This document shows positions 1 to 11,350 of a DNA stretch of 64,000 nt, piece after piece. Location: positions 9,980,100-10,044,099 of the forward strand of contig CANTUZ010000025.1 in NCBI GenBank assembly GCA_947846985.1, in the 5' to 3' direction. Within the stretch, counting starts at the first letter, position 1; each line of letters starts with the position of its first letter. The stretch is from Fratercula arctica. Taxonomy: Eukaryota > Chordata > Aves > Charadriiformes > Alcidae. A model generated the notes under the pieces. The model made no database searches, was not told where the DNA came from, and was given only the letters and a program-made list of their open reading frames with translations. Position numbers and translations under genes: made by a program.

Positions 1-800
1 TGCTTGACTAACCTGATCTCCTTCTATGACAAGGTGACCCGCTTGGTGGATGAGGGAAAGGCTGTGGATGTTGTTTACCTGGACTTTAGTAAAGCCTTTG
101 ACATGGTTTCCCACAGCATCCTCCTGGAGAAACTGGCTGCTCATGGCTTGGACGGGCGTACTCTTTGCTGGGTAAAAAACTGGCTGGATGACCAGGCCCA
201 AAGAGTGTTGGTGAATGGAGTTAAATCCAGTTGGCGGATGATCACAAGTGGTTTTCCCCAAGGCTCAGTATTGGGACCAGTTCTGTTTAATATCTTTATC
301 AGTGATCTGGATGAGGGGATCTAGTGGGCCCTCAGTAAGTTTGCAGAAGTTGGGGGGGGAGTGTTGACCTACTTGAGGGTAGGATGGCTCTGCAGAGGGA
401 TCTGGACAGGCTGGATCGATGGGCCGAGGCCAATGGTATGAGGTTCAAGGCCAAGTGCTGGGTCCTGCACTTGGGTTATAACAACCCCATGCAACAATAC
501 AGGCTTGGGGAAGAGGGCAATGTGGGTCGGGGCAATCCCATGCTACAGACTGGATGGCGAATGGATTGAGAGCAGCCCTGAGGAGAAGGACTTGGGGGTG
601 CTGGTGGATGAGAAGCTCAACATGAGCCGTCAATGTGCGCTTGCAGCCAAGAAAGCCAACTGTATCCTGGGCTGCATCAAAAGAAGCATGGCCAGCAGGT
701 CAAGGGAGGTGATTTTCCCCCTCTACTCTACTCTTGTGAGACCCCACCAGGAGTACTGTGTCCAGCTCTGGAGCCCTCAACATAAGAAGGACATGGACCT
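1..800 (+). mobile_element. CR1 LINE fragment A, 5' part (reverse transcriptase)
   Basis: The frame from position 4 shows reverse-transcriptase motifs [11 protein letters not shown] and [14 protein letters not shown] typical of the CR1 ORF2 palm. It is entered from outside the window. The segment that should encode the FADD catalytic motif is deleted near 335-350, and further frameshifts follow, so the copy is dead. The element is interrupted at 800 by a second CR1 and resumes at 2052. The GACCT repeated at 796-800 and 2052-2056 marks the junction. Confidence 0.9.
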
Positions 801-2051
801 ATCAGAAGTAGTCAACATGGATTCACCAAGGGGAAATCATGTCTGACTAATCTGATAGCCTTCTATGATGGCATGACTGGATGGATAAGTGAGGGGAGGG
901 CAGTAGATGTTGTCTACCTTGACTTCAGCAAGGCGTTTGACACAACATCCTCATAGGGAAGCTTAGGAAGTGTGGGTTAGATGAATGGACAGTAGGGTGG
1001 ATTGAAAACTGGTTGAAAGACAGAGCTCAGAGGGTCGTGATTAGGGGCACAGAGTCTAGTTGGAGGTCAGTCACAAGTGGTGTTCCCCAGGGGTCAGTAC
1101 TGGGCCCAGTCCTGTTCAATATATTCATCAATGACCTGGATGAAGGGATAGAGTGTACCCTCAGCAAGTTTGCTGATGACACAAAGCTGGGGGGGGTGGC
1201 TGACACACCGGAAGGCTGTGCCACCATACTGCAAGACCTAGACAGGCTGGAGAGTTGGGCGGAGAGAAACCTCATGAAATTCAGTAAGGACAAGTGTAGG
1301 GTGCTGCACCTGGGGAGGAATAACCCCATGCACCAGTACAGGTTGGGGGCTGACCTGCTGGAGAGCAGCTCTGTGGAAAGAGACCTGGGAGTCCTGGTGG
1401 ACAACGGGATGACCATGAGCCAGCAATGAGCCCTTGTGGCCAAGAAGGCCAATGGCACGCTGGGGTGCATCAAGAAGAGTGTGGCCAGCAGGTCAAGGGA
1501 GGTCATCCTCCCCCTCTACTCTGCCCTGGTGAGGCTGCACCTGGAGTACTGTGTCCAGTTCTGGGCTCCCCGGTTCAAGAAGGACAGGGAACTGCTGGAG
1601 AGGATACAGCGAAGGGCTACCAAGATGATTAGGGGAGTGGAACACCTCTCTTATGAAGAAAGGCTGAGGGACTTGGGTCTCTTCAGTCTGGAAAAAAGAC
1701 GACTGAGGGGGGACCTTATCAACCCTTATAAATACTTAAAGGATGGGTGTCAGGAGGATGGGGCCAGGCTCTTTTCAGTGGTGCCCGGGGACAGGACAAG
1801 AGGTAACGGGCACAAACTTGAACATAGGAAGTTCCACCTAAACGTGAGGAGGAACTTCTTTACTTTGAGAGTGGCAGAGCACTGGAACAGGCTGCCCAGA
1901 GAGGTGGTAGAGTTTCCATCTCTGGAGACATTCAAAACCCGCCTGGACGTGTTCCTGTGCAACCTGCTCTAGGTGACCCTGCTCTGGCAGGGGGGTTGGA
2001 CTAGATGATCACCAGAGGTCCCTTCCAACCCCTACCATTCTGTGATTCTGT
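801..2051 (+). mobile_element. CR1 LINE B nested in CR1 A
   Basis: This is the 3' part of CR1 ORF2. It carries [14 protein letters not shown] and FADDTKLGG in 1013-1429, then the C-terminal region ([16 protein letters not shown], [11 protein letters not shown]) to 1972. It ends with the CR1 3' UTR and ATTCTGTG octamers. A stop near 1426-1428 and a deletion after the LDFSKAFD motif near 940 show that it is inactive. It splits CR1 A precisely, so it inserted later. Confidence 0.9.
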
Positions 2052-2521
2052 GACCTGTTGGAGTGAGTCCAGAGGATGGCCACAGAAATGATCAGAGGGC
2101 TGGAGCACCTCTCCTATGAAGACAGGCTGAGAGAGTTGGGGTTGTTCAGCCTGGCGAAGAGAAGGCTCCAGGGAGACCTTACAGTAGCTTTCCAGTATCT
2201 GAAGTGGGCCTACAAGAAAGCTGGAGAGGGACTTTTTACAAGGGCATGTAGTGATAGGACGAGGGATAATGGCTTCAAACAGGAAGAGGGTAGAGTTAGA
2301 TTAGATATTAGGAAGACATTTTTCACTACGAAGCTGGTGAGGCACTGGAACAGGTTGCCCAGGGAAATTGTGGAGGCCCCATCCCCAGGGGTGTTCAAGG
2401 CCAGGCTGGATGGGGCTTTGAGGAACCTGGTCTAGTGGAAGGTGTCCCTGCACATGGCAGTGGGTTGGAACTAGATGATCTTTAAGGTCCCTTCCAACCT
2501 AAACCATTCTATGATTCTATG
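2052..2521 (+). mobile_element. CR1 A, 3' continuation
   Basis: This sequence continues the broken frame of CR1 A (DMDL at 790-800 into LLE..QRMATEMIRGLEHLSY), then [13 protein letters not shown], and ends in the 3' UTR with ATTCTATG repeats. Together with 1-800 it forms one older insertion. Confidence 0.88.
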
Positions 2522-2524
2522 ATA

Positions 2525-2950
2525 CTAAGTGTGGTTGGAAAGCTGCCCAGCAGAATAGGACCTTGGGGTGTTGGTCGACAGATGGCTGAATATGAGCCAC
2601 CTGTGTGCCCAGGTGGCCAATAGCATCCTGGCTTGTATCAGTGTGGCCAGCAGGACTAAGGAAATGATTGTCCCCCTGTACTCAGCACCAGTGAGGCTGC
2701 ACCTTGAATACTGTGTTCAATTTTGGGCCCCTGTGCTGGAGTGCATCCAAAGAAGAGCAATGAAGCTTATGAAGGGTCTAGAGAACAAGTCTTATGAGGA
2801 GCAGCTGAGGGAACTGGGGTTGTTTAGCCCAGAGAAAAGGAGGCTCAAGGGAGACCTTATTGCTCTCTACAACTACCTGAACGGTACAAGTGACAGGACA
2901 AGAGGAAACGGCCTCAGCCCTGAAAGGGTTGTCAAACATTGGAACAGGCT
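2525..2950 (+). mobile_element. CR1 LINE C, 5' part
   Basis: This is the ORF2 C-terminal region ([44 protein letters not shown]). It breaks off within VVKHWNRL at the insertion of a solo LTR and resumes at 4119. Frame loss is visible through small deletions. Confidence 0.88.
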
Positions 2951-4118
2951 TGTTGCGTGGAAAGGGGCAAAGCGGTTTTGGCAGAAGATAAACCCCCTTG
3001 CGTTCTAACACTCCTCACCGAGGTGGGAGGCTAGGTGCGGCTGGGTTTAAATTCTGAGTGATGCCCAATTCAGCACTATCGGTCCAATCGCGTTTAATAT
3101 GTATTGAACTATTACGATTTGGATACACTAATAGTGGACTGCACCTTCAGTCTAGTCGTGCTCATGAACTAGCACGGCCACTCTCGAGTCTTTGGTCGCG
3201 TTCAGTGAGAAACCGAAACGACTAGCTACTTAAACAGTGCAGTTTATTTAAACAACAGCTAGATAGGTTCTTAGGATTGCCGGTGATAAATACACTGTCT
3301 GCAAAGCACGTGCAAATAAAAGTATTATTACATATATCAAACGCGTGACAAAGTTATAAACGATACAGCCTGGCTATAAATGTAGGAAAGAGATTCTCTA
3401 GAGAAATTTCTAAGTTTCCTGAGAAAGCACTCAGTATAATCTAAGTCTTACCCAAAGGCGCCCCTATGGGGGGAAGAAAGGCTCAGCCCGTCGACTGATC
3501 CCGGAAGTCAGTGATGAAATTCTTTGTGATGGTGTCTTCCCTGAGTATCCCCCCTCTCTTGGGCTATTTTTATACTATTTGTTATCTTCAAGGTGGAGTT
3601 TGAGTGACTTTAGTCATAAATACTTTAATTATGATTGGTGTAAAATTCTCTCGCTTCACAATTAAAGGTATAGTTTACAAAAAATTCAGAGCGCAGACTC
3701 AAGAAGGAGTGGTGGCACCTTGGAGGCAGGTAGCCTTTGGGATGGAGGTGTGTTTTGGTATTATAATGACATTATAATGAGCAAAGTTCGCACAGAGGAC
3801 AGCATTTCATCAAAATCTGACAAAATGTTGGCTCCGAGTATCGAGCAGGCAGCTAATTGGCAGCTTATCTGTTTCATGGTATCGTCCCGTCCCCGTATCT
3901 GCTATACATCATAAGGTAAAGCCGCGGAATAATTGCATCCCGCCCCGTACCTCATGTAGCTTCACAAGCATCCTTATCAGGGAACCGCGGATGTTGTATT
4001 CTTCACGCCAGCTGCAGCTGTTTTCTACCTCAGAGGCCTCTTGATTTTATACTTTTCCTTAATGTGTGAACAATGTCGTACTTTTGTATTTTTTAGCCAA
4101 TTTAGTAATTATTCCACA
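2951..4118. mobile_element. Solo LTR of about 1.17 kb inserted in CR1 C
   Basis: The block starts TGTTGCGTGG, ends ATTCCACA, and is flanked by the 5-bp duplication AGGCT (2946-2950 and 4119-4123). The CR1 sequence rejoins exactly across it. There is no coding content. The TG...CA ends, length and target duplication fit a solo LTR. I do not recognise the family, and the orientation relative to transcription is unclear. Confidence 0.82.
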
Positions 4119-4249
4119 AGGCTGACCAGGGAAGTGGTGGAGTCACCATCCCTGGAGGTATTTAAAAGACGATGTGGCACTTAGGGACATGGTTTAGTGG
4201 TTGACTTGGTAGTGTTAGGTAAAAGGTTGGACTCGATGATCTTAAAGGC
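4119..4249 (+). mobile_element. CR1 C, 3' continuation
   Basis: This stretch resumes CR1 C with [17 protein letters not shown] codons, then the 3' UTR down to the GGTTGGACTCGATGATC box. It is cut off by the LTR that starts at 4250. Confidence 0.85.
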
Positions 4250-4704
4250 TGTGGGAAAATAACAGAAGATTGGAGAGGAGGATTATAAACACGCTCAAGT
4301 GACTTGCAGCTGGGGTGTAGAAAAACACATATATCATACTAATTGTTGTTTATTCTTGTGTGCTTGACAAGTAGAACATCGGTGCTTAGATAACATAGGC
4401 CTGTGATAGACTCAGAGGCACTGTATCAAACGCCTGAGATTCCTGCCCTGCTGTGGGAAAGATCAAAGCACAGTGGTAAACTACACCTGCGTGAATCCCT
4501 GATATACAGGCAAGAACAGCAGGTTTGAAACACTCTCTAGCAAGGACCTAACTCCGTGGTGCCTGCATTCCTGCTTGTGTGCCTCTGCCTGGGTGCTGCT
4601 TCGGAGATCCCCCGATTTAGAAGGTAGCAAGATTAAATTTAATCCTTGCATTTCATTTGTGGTTTTGTGGCTGTTCCTGCATCCTGCCTGTGTCGGCTCA
4701 CACA
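4250..4704 (+). mobile_element. 5' LTR of decayed ERV-L-like provirus
   Basis: It runs from TGTGGGAAAATAACAG to GGCTCACACA and is immediately followed by a primer-binding-site candidate. No second copy of this LTR is seen in the window, so the 3' LTR has been lost or lies in a deleted part. The exact 3' end could be 4702 or 4704. Confidence 0.7.
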
Positions 4705-4706
4705 TT

Positions 4707-4724
4707 TGGCGTAGTCAGCAGGAT
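4707..4724 (+). promoter_or_regulatory. Candidate tRNA-Ser primer binding site
   Basis: The 18 bases TGGCGTAGTCAGCAGGAT are complementary, with one mismatch by my recollection, to the 3' end of a vertebrate tRNA-Ser (…CTGCCGACTACGCCA). The site sits 2 bases after the LTR, as expected. Serine-primed proviruses with ERV-L-type pol are known (HERV-S). Confidence 0.6.
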
Positions 4725-5822
4725 CCAGGAACAGCCATGTCATGGCTGATGAAAAATTGGGGATTGGGGAGGCCATGACGGTGACTCCTGCTATTCCGGG
4801 ATGGCCCAGTACTAGACTCCCGTGGCCACTTTCCTGGTTAAATTGGCTCTGCTGGAATGGTATGAAACAGATGACAAGGTGGCAGTTTCCCCCCAGACAA
4901 CTGAAACAGCTATGTGCAGGTTGCCATGGAAAGCAATATCAGATTCTTCTTCCAAATTAGAGGGGAGATTGGGATGGCTGTTAGTTATGGTCTTAGAGCT
5001 CTTGACTGTGAAGTTGTTGCATTACGGAGTAAAGTGAGAGATTTGGAAAAGGAAGTTGGGACTTTACAAGATGTAAAGGTGGTCATGCAAGAAGTAATTA
5101 CTACTCAAGCAGAGCGGTGCTATGAGCTGCAAGATAATGTAGAGTGGTTAGTAGTGCATATCACTAATAAACAAAGGGACAAATATGGAAAAAGTAAGGT
5201 TTCGATTTCCCAAGTTCATGCTCTCACCACAAAACAGTCATGGGTTCCCAAGGAATGGGATGGAAATATTTGGAGTAAATCCTCAGACTCTGAGACTGAG
5301 TTTGAATTTGATCCGGACTTAAAAGGCAGTGAGGTGGTGGTAGCATGACCCCTCATACAAATGATGGGGCAACAGGAACAAGCAGACAGGGGAGTGCAGA
5401 TCATGCGTACTTACACTCAAAAAGAGTTAATGGAATTTTTAGAGATCTATCAGCAAAGGAGTGGGGAAGGCATACTGGCATGGATTCTGCGAGCTTGGGA
5501 TAGTGGAGCTGCATCTATCTGTTTATCAGCGGGTGAAAAAGATTTATTAAGCCCTATAGCCAATGAAGATCAGATACAACGAGGATATGTTCAGCTGCAA
5601 AATGTCAGAGGTCTTGATGGGTGAGACATTATTGCACCTATGCTACATCAATGGTTGTGTGCAGCAGTTTTAACAGCATATGCAGAACCTGTCGAATTAG
5701 TGTCATCCCTCAGAATCTGGTGTACAATGGAAGAAGGTATTAATTTAGTGCAGCAGATGGCTCATGTGTTGGTTACAGGATGCAATCTGGACAGTGTAGC
5801 AGTAACGAGCCTCACTCGTTAA
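4725..5822 (+). pseudogene. Degraded gag of ERV-L-like provirus
   Basis: The open pieces are 4914-5348, 5361-5624 and 5640-5822, in different frames. The first contains a heptad-like stretch (LRSKVRDLEKEVGTL) consistent with a coiled coil, then an acidic tail. The second contains ILAWILRAWDSGAASICL, which matches in pattern the gag of the palindrome ERV (IVTWLLRCWDNGASSLEL), so both elements share a capsid-region block. Frameshifts and stops separate the pieces. No zinc knuckle is seen. Confidence 0.7.
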
Positions 5823-6289
5823 CTGCCTCACTAAACCCCTTGATTATACCAGCAGTGACAAATGATATGGGTAACGTAGGCGTCCTAGCAAATATCTTGA
5901 GGGAAACTGGGGACCATCTGTTTGGGTGGTGAATAAAGGAAAGCCAGCAAAACCGAAAGGAGTTACAGCATGGATGATGAGGAAACAAATGTGGAATGTT
6001 CTTGTACAAGCCAATATCCCACGATCAGAAATAGATGGGATCACAACATCAGAAATGTTTTGCTGATGGCAAAAGTTAGCATTTACACGAAAAAGCCAAC
6101 TGCCCCCAGCCCCAACACCAACTCCACACCCACCCTCCATACCGCCTGCCACCTCAATGCAAGACACCACCCAGAAAATGCCAAAAGAGCGGAAATGAAG
6201 GTTTGGCAGATCTCCCTCAAATTGCTGCCACTGTAGCCTGAGGGGGGGTGATGCCCTTATGTTCCTTTAACTATAGAGTGGCAGTCTGG

Positions 6290-8194
6290 GGGGATTTTAT
6301 GTGTTTTAGCTCTGGTAGATACTGGAGCTAAGGTTATTGTATTACATAGTAATACATAGTAATAAAGAAGCCACACCACAGATCTGTGGACTGGGGGGAA
6401 ATCCGACCCCTGCCCTCCAAGCTAATGTTACCTTAACAATAGGAAATGCCACACCATTTACCACAATGGTGTTAATTGCCCCAATTAAAGAATATATCTT
6501 GGGTATTGATGTGTTGGCAGGATGAACAGTTGAAACTTTAAATGGTCGCTTCTGCTTCATAACTTCGCAAGTGGGATTTGCCATTCGATCTATAACCATC
6601 TTGCGTGGATTCCCTGTCCTGGTTTGAATGTCCTCAAACCAGGACATTCCTGAAGTGGGATCCTGTTGTGCTGCCCATGCCTACCAAGGTGGTAACTGTA
6701 AAACAATATCGTATTTACTCAAATCAAAATTACTCAAACCATTCAGACACTTCAACAAGTGGGAGTCATTAGGGAAACTATGACTGCTTTTAATAATCCT
6801 ATTTGATCTGTTTAAAAACCAGATGGCACTTGGGGAATGACTGTAGATTATAGAGAATTGAATAAAGTCACACCCCCACTTGCAGTTACAGTACCAGACA
6901 TGGTCACTCTTATTGAAAAAAAAAAGCAAAACTTTACAGCCTTGGAAGGTGATGATAGGTCTTGCTAATGCTTTCATTTTGATAGCCATTGCTTCAGAAA
7001 GCCAAAACCAGTTTACCTTTACCTGGCAACAAAAGCAATATACTTTCCATGTATTGTCTTGGGGATACAAACACAGTCCCTCCATTTGCCACCAAATGAT
7101 AGCAGCTGATGTCATACTACGGTCAGGTACCGTTACTGTTTACTATTATATTGATGATCTATTGATTATGGCAGAGTCACAACAAGAAATTGAAGCAGCT
7201 GAAAGCACATTTACAGAACCGAGGCTGGGCAATTAATCCAAAGAAAATACAGGGCCCTAGTACTACTGTACAATTTTTGGGAATAGTTTGACATGGACAG
7301 ATTAGAGAAATACCAAATAAGGTACAGCAATTAGTCCAGCGATTTCCTGTACCAATCACAATAAAATAGTTGCAGACCTTTTTGGTACTTCTAGGGTATT
7401 GGTGGACTTTTATCCCACATCTGGCAGTATTAATGTGCCCTCTGCAGAAATTAACTAGGAAGAAGGTTGTTTGGCAGTGGACCAAGCAACAAGAAGCCTT
7501 TGATTCCTGCAAAAATGCTTTGATTGAGCATGCGCAATTATACACTCCTAAGCGAGGATATCCTTTTGAATTAGAAGCAACAATTCCAGACGATACAGTC
7601 TCATGGGGATTGTGGCAGATGACTGGGCCAAAAAATCAGAAAGAACCTGTAGGATTTTGGTCCAAGTCATTACAAGGCTCTGCCATACGTTATACCCTGA
7701 TGGAAAAACAAATTTTAGCTGTAGTTTGGGCACTACAAGAAACAGAGAATCAGAGGCCAAGACAGTGTGACTGTACACACCCCCTCACCTATTCAGCTCA
7801 TCAAAAAGATGATTTACTTGAGTCACAAAATAATAGGGAAGTAGATAATATGACCTCTGCCGAAGTACATGCTCAAGCCATAAATGCGCATATAGCTTGT
7901 GGACATCGATCAGCTTATACTGCACATGCATGGGACATTGCTCACAATCAAACCCCTTTGCCATTACATATTAATAAAACATGTGCACATAATTGTACTA
8001 CTTGTACGCAGCTACATTTAAGGGCATTATATAGGCCATGGGGAAAGATAAAACGGGGTCAATGGGCCTTGAATACCTGGCAGGTCGATTATATGGGCCC
8101 CCTGCCCCTATCGAGGGGGTGGCAATATGTATTCACTGCTGTGGATACAGTGTCAGGACTGTTTTTTGCTAAACCCACCAAATATGCTAATCAA
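6290..8194 (+). pseudogene. Degraded pro-pol of ERV-L-like provirus (protease, RT, RNase H, integrase start)
   Basis: The protease motif LVDTGAKV lies near 6310-6340. RT is recognisable at 6780-7240, with FTFTWQQKQYTF, KHSPSICHQM and the catalytic YIDD at 7147-7158. The frame from 7370 carries the connection and RNase H-like region (PVGFWSKSLQGSAIRYTLME), then the integrase N-terminal zinc region (HIACGH, CAHNCTTC) and the first catalytic Asp in QVDYMGPLP. Several stops and frameshifts kill the gene. HSP(S/T)ICH is characteristic of ERV-L-class RTs. A CR1 tail interrupts the integrase at about 8195. Confidence 0.82.
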
Positions 8195-8443
8195 CATAGA
8201 ATCATAGAATCGTCTAGGTTGGAAGGGACCTTTAAGATCATTGAGTCCAACCATTAACCTAACACCGCCAAAACCACCACTAAACCATGTCCCTAAGCCC
8301 CGCGTCTACCCGTCTTTTAAATACCTCCAGGGATGGTGATTCAACCACTTCCCTGGGCAGCCTGTTACAATGTTTGACAACCCTTTTGGTGAAGAAATTT
8401 TTCCTAATACCCAATCTAAACCTCCGCTGGTGTAACTTGAGGC
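8195..8443 (-). mobile_element. CR1 3' fragment D inside ERV integrase
   Basis: Reading the minus strand, it contains [20 protein letters not shown] and [20 protein letters not shown], then the 3' UTR and ATTCTATG repeats. It splits the integrase reading region of the provirus and is therefore younger than the provirus. Confidence 0.88.
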
Positions 8444-8870
8444 CATAACACAATTGAAGCACTAGAACAACTCATTCATCAATATTGACCTCCTCACCAA
8501 ATACAAAGTGACCAAGGAACACACTTTAGTGGACAAGATTGGGCTCAAGGGCTAGGGATAGACTGGATATTCCACAATGCCTACTATCCCCAAGCTAATG
8601 GCTTGATTGAAAGAATGAATGGGATGCTGAAGGAATCATTAAAAAAGTTAACCAGTGCTAAAACTTAACAACATTGGAGTTCACATCTTACTAAAGCAGT
8701 TTTTTTGTTAAACAGCTAGAATATACATGATCTAACACCCTATGATCCTATCACACCTCCAGTACAAAACATGGTGAGGATTGAAATTCTCCCAGATGGT
8801 ATCTCTCTCAAAGTATTAACTATAGGGGAAATGGATTTCTTTACAACGATGGATATAAGGTGAAATAGGA
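8444..8870 (+). pseudogene. ERV integrase remnant, C-terminal part
   Basis: After the CR1 the sequence resumes integrase coding: QSDQGTHFSGQDWAQG with the second catalytic Asp, then FHNAYYPQANGLIERMNGML with the catalytic Glu. Stops (for example TAA near 8666) break the frame. It fades out near 8870 with no recognisable env or 3' LTR. Confidence 0.75.
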
Positions 8871-10168
8871 TATACAACTAGCAATCCCTAGAATGGGGAC
8901 AGAAAGTGGAAGAATATGGAATTGCTAGCACAGAGAAAGGAAGTCTAGACTGGCAAGAAATGGGGCCACACAGTCATTAGAGTAAGGTAAGTATGGGCAT
9001 AAATACAGCTTCTGGCACACAGGAGTAATGCTGGCAGAGTAGGAGAGAAGAATGAAAGATGTACAGAACCTACTCCCACAGGAGATAATGCATTTTACTT
9101 TGAAATTGGAATATGCCAGGAATATACACACAGCCAAATACTAAGGATCTGCTGATGGGTAGTGATTCAATAACTTTAAGTTATAATCCTACCTACAGAC
9201 AATTCAGGATCTTTCTATCAACTTTTGCAATGTTCAACTGACAGCTGTGTGTGACAGGTGAGGGTTGAAGGCTTCTTAAATTTCAACAGGATCTAAGGGC
9301 AGAGCTCAAGATACTGATACTGCCATAAATTCTAGACTGGACAGGCAAAGAAAAGATTGAAAAAGGTGACAGTTAGCAAAGGGAATTTGTTAGTAGTATC
9401 TGCATTACAACTGTTTATGAGAGGCCTCATATCCCTTTTTAGAAACAATGTCATTGTCCAAAAAAAAAAAAAGCTGCTAGAACACATTCTTATCTTTCCT
9501 TTCTTCCTTCCTCCTACCTTTTCCCCAACTTTTCCTGCCTTAAAATAGGTAATTTTATCCTATTTCTCTTCTGCTTTCCAAAGTTTGATTTGGCTTCCTT
9601 GCACCAAAACTTTCTGTCAGCAGCTAACAAGACTTTTTGGTATTCTCCCTTCTCTTAATGTTTTGTGTCTTTCTCCCTCTTTCCTTATGTTGTTTCCATA
9701 AAATTGTTTCTTAACTGTCCTGTATGTAAAGTACATCATGTTTTAGATCAAATGAGTTTCTGCTCAGCATAAGTTTTCTATTATATCAGTAGAAGCAATA
9801 ACCTTGGAGATATTAGAACTGTGGGTACATTTTTCATAGAAGCACCTCAACAAGCTACTCGACCTCAGAGAATGACAGACAAAAAATAAGACTATATTAA
9901 AACATATTTCTCTGTTGCAATGTTGCTTCTTCTGTTGCATACTTGGTTTTGAATCTAACAAACAAGTAATGAAGAATCAAAGAATAAGGCTTTAAATTCC
10001 ACCAATGTCCTCGAGCGTAGTGTTCCTATTGGCTAGGCTCAACTCTGAAATCATGCAGCAGTTCACAAGGATATTAGCTACTACAACTCATGTGAATTTA
10101 GGCTATCTGAAGATGGTGCCAAATCTATTTTTTTCCATTTAATATTTATCTTATGTAGTATGCTCAGA
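8871..10168. other. Intronic DNA with no recognised gene
   Basis: AT-rich sequence with short poly(A) and pyrimidine-rich runs (near 9460 and 9480-9690). Possible residual provirus sequence lies up to about 9000, but I can assign none of it. It lies in the UHRF2 intron downstream of the SRA exon. Confidence 0.5.
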
Positions 10169-10456
10169 TTTCAATATGTTTAACATCTTCATTAATGATC
10201 TGGATAATGAACTGGGAGGAGCGGCTGATACTCCAGAGGGTTGTGCTGCCTTCCAGACAGGACCTTGAAGACTGGAGAAATGCGCTGAGAGGACAAAAAG
10301 GGGAAGTGCTAGATCCTGCACCCGGGAGGAACAACCTCATGCAGCAGTATATGCTGGGGGCTGCCCAGCTGAAAAGCAGCTTTGCAGAATAGGACCTGGG
10401 GATCCTGGTGGACACCAAGTTGAACATAAGCCAGAAATGTGCCCTTGGGGCAAAGT
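10169..10456 (+). mobile_element. CR1 fragment E
   Basis: Short ORF2 piece: [15 protein letters not shown] start, then EGCAAFQ, a diagnostic PGRNNLMQQYMLGAAQLKSS stretch and DLGILVDTKLNISQKCAL. Frames are broken and the FADD segment is deleted. Confidence 0.85.
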
Positions 10457-10952
10457 AGGTGAAGTGAACCTGACTGGAAGACCACTGTACAACTAGGAGT
10501 TAGTGATCCACAATGCAGTTACCCTGAGTAGGCCCAGGCCTGTACTGTGCTGTACTATACTGCATGTACAGGTTGGCATTCAGGCCTGCGTTTGGTTGCA
10601 CAAATCCCTTGGCCGCAGGATAAACGCAGCAGCTCATTGTAACAGAGGAGCCCGCAGGCAGCTCCACTTGGTACTGGAGATTATGCCACCTGCGTGGCCT
10701 TGCCTTTATCTAACAGTGCAGCAAGAAGTTCTCATGCGAACACCCTTTCTGTTTTAACAGTAAAAATCATGGTGTTGTTTCCTCATAAGAAAATCCTATA
10801 ATAGCTTGAATGACCAAAATGGGAGAATCTCTACTATAGACAGTATCTGTATGGTGGGCTATGTGTGGGTCAGAGGTCTGTTCGATGCTACACTGCTCAG
10901 AGTTCCCAGCATCTAAAGAGATGTAAGATTATCTATGCTATTCTCTCTATTA
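10457..10952. other. Unassigned sequence between CR1 fragments
   Basis: About 500 bp separate CR1 fragments E and F, which could be parts of one copy split by an insertion. It includes repeated CTGTACTGTGCTGTACTATACTG-like words near 10540. I recognise no gene or repeat family. Confidence 0.4.
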
Positions 10953-11350
10953 TGAAAGGACTGGAACATCTCTCCTATGAGGAAAGACTGAGAGAGCTGG
11001 GACTGTTTAGCCTGGAGAAGAGAAGACTCGGGTGGGATCTTATCAATATATATAAATACCTGAAGGGAGAGTGCAAAGAAGATGAAATCAGGCTCTTTTT
11101 AGTGATGCCCAGTGACAGGACAAGAGGCAACGGGCACAAAATGAAACACAGGAGGTTGCCTCTGAACATACAGAAAAACTTTTACTGTGAGGGTGACTGA
11201 CCACTGCAACAGGTTGCCCAGGGAGGTTGTGAAACCTCTCCTTTGGAGATACTCAAAAGCCATCTGGACACGGTCCTGGACAACCGGCTCTAGGTCACCC
11301 TGCTTGAGCAGGACGGTTGGACCAGATGACCTCCAGAGGTCCCTTCCAAC
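10953..11350 (+). mobile_element. CR1 fragment F, 5' part
   Basis: ORF2 C-terminus: [20 protein letters not shown], then [16 protein letters not shown], then the 3' UTR. It is interrupted at CCTTCCAAC by the solo LTR 11351-12031 and resumes at 12032. Confidence 0.9.
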
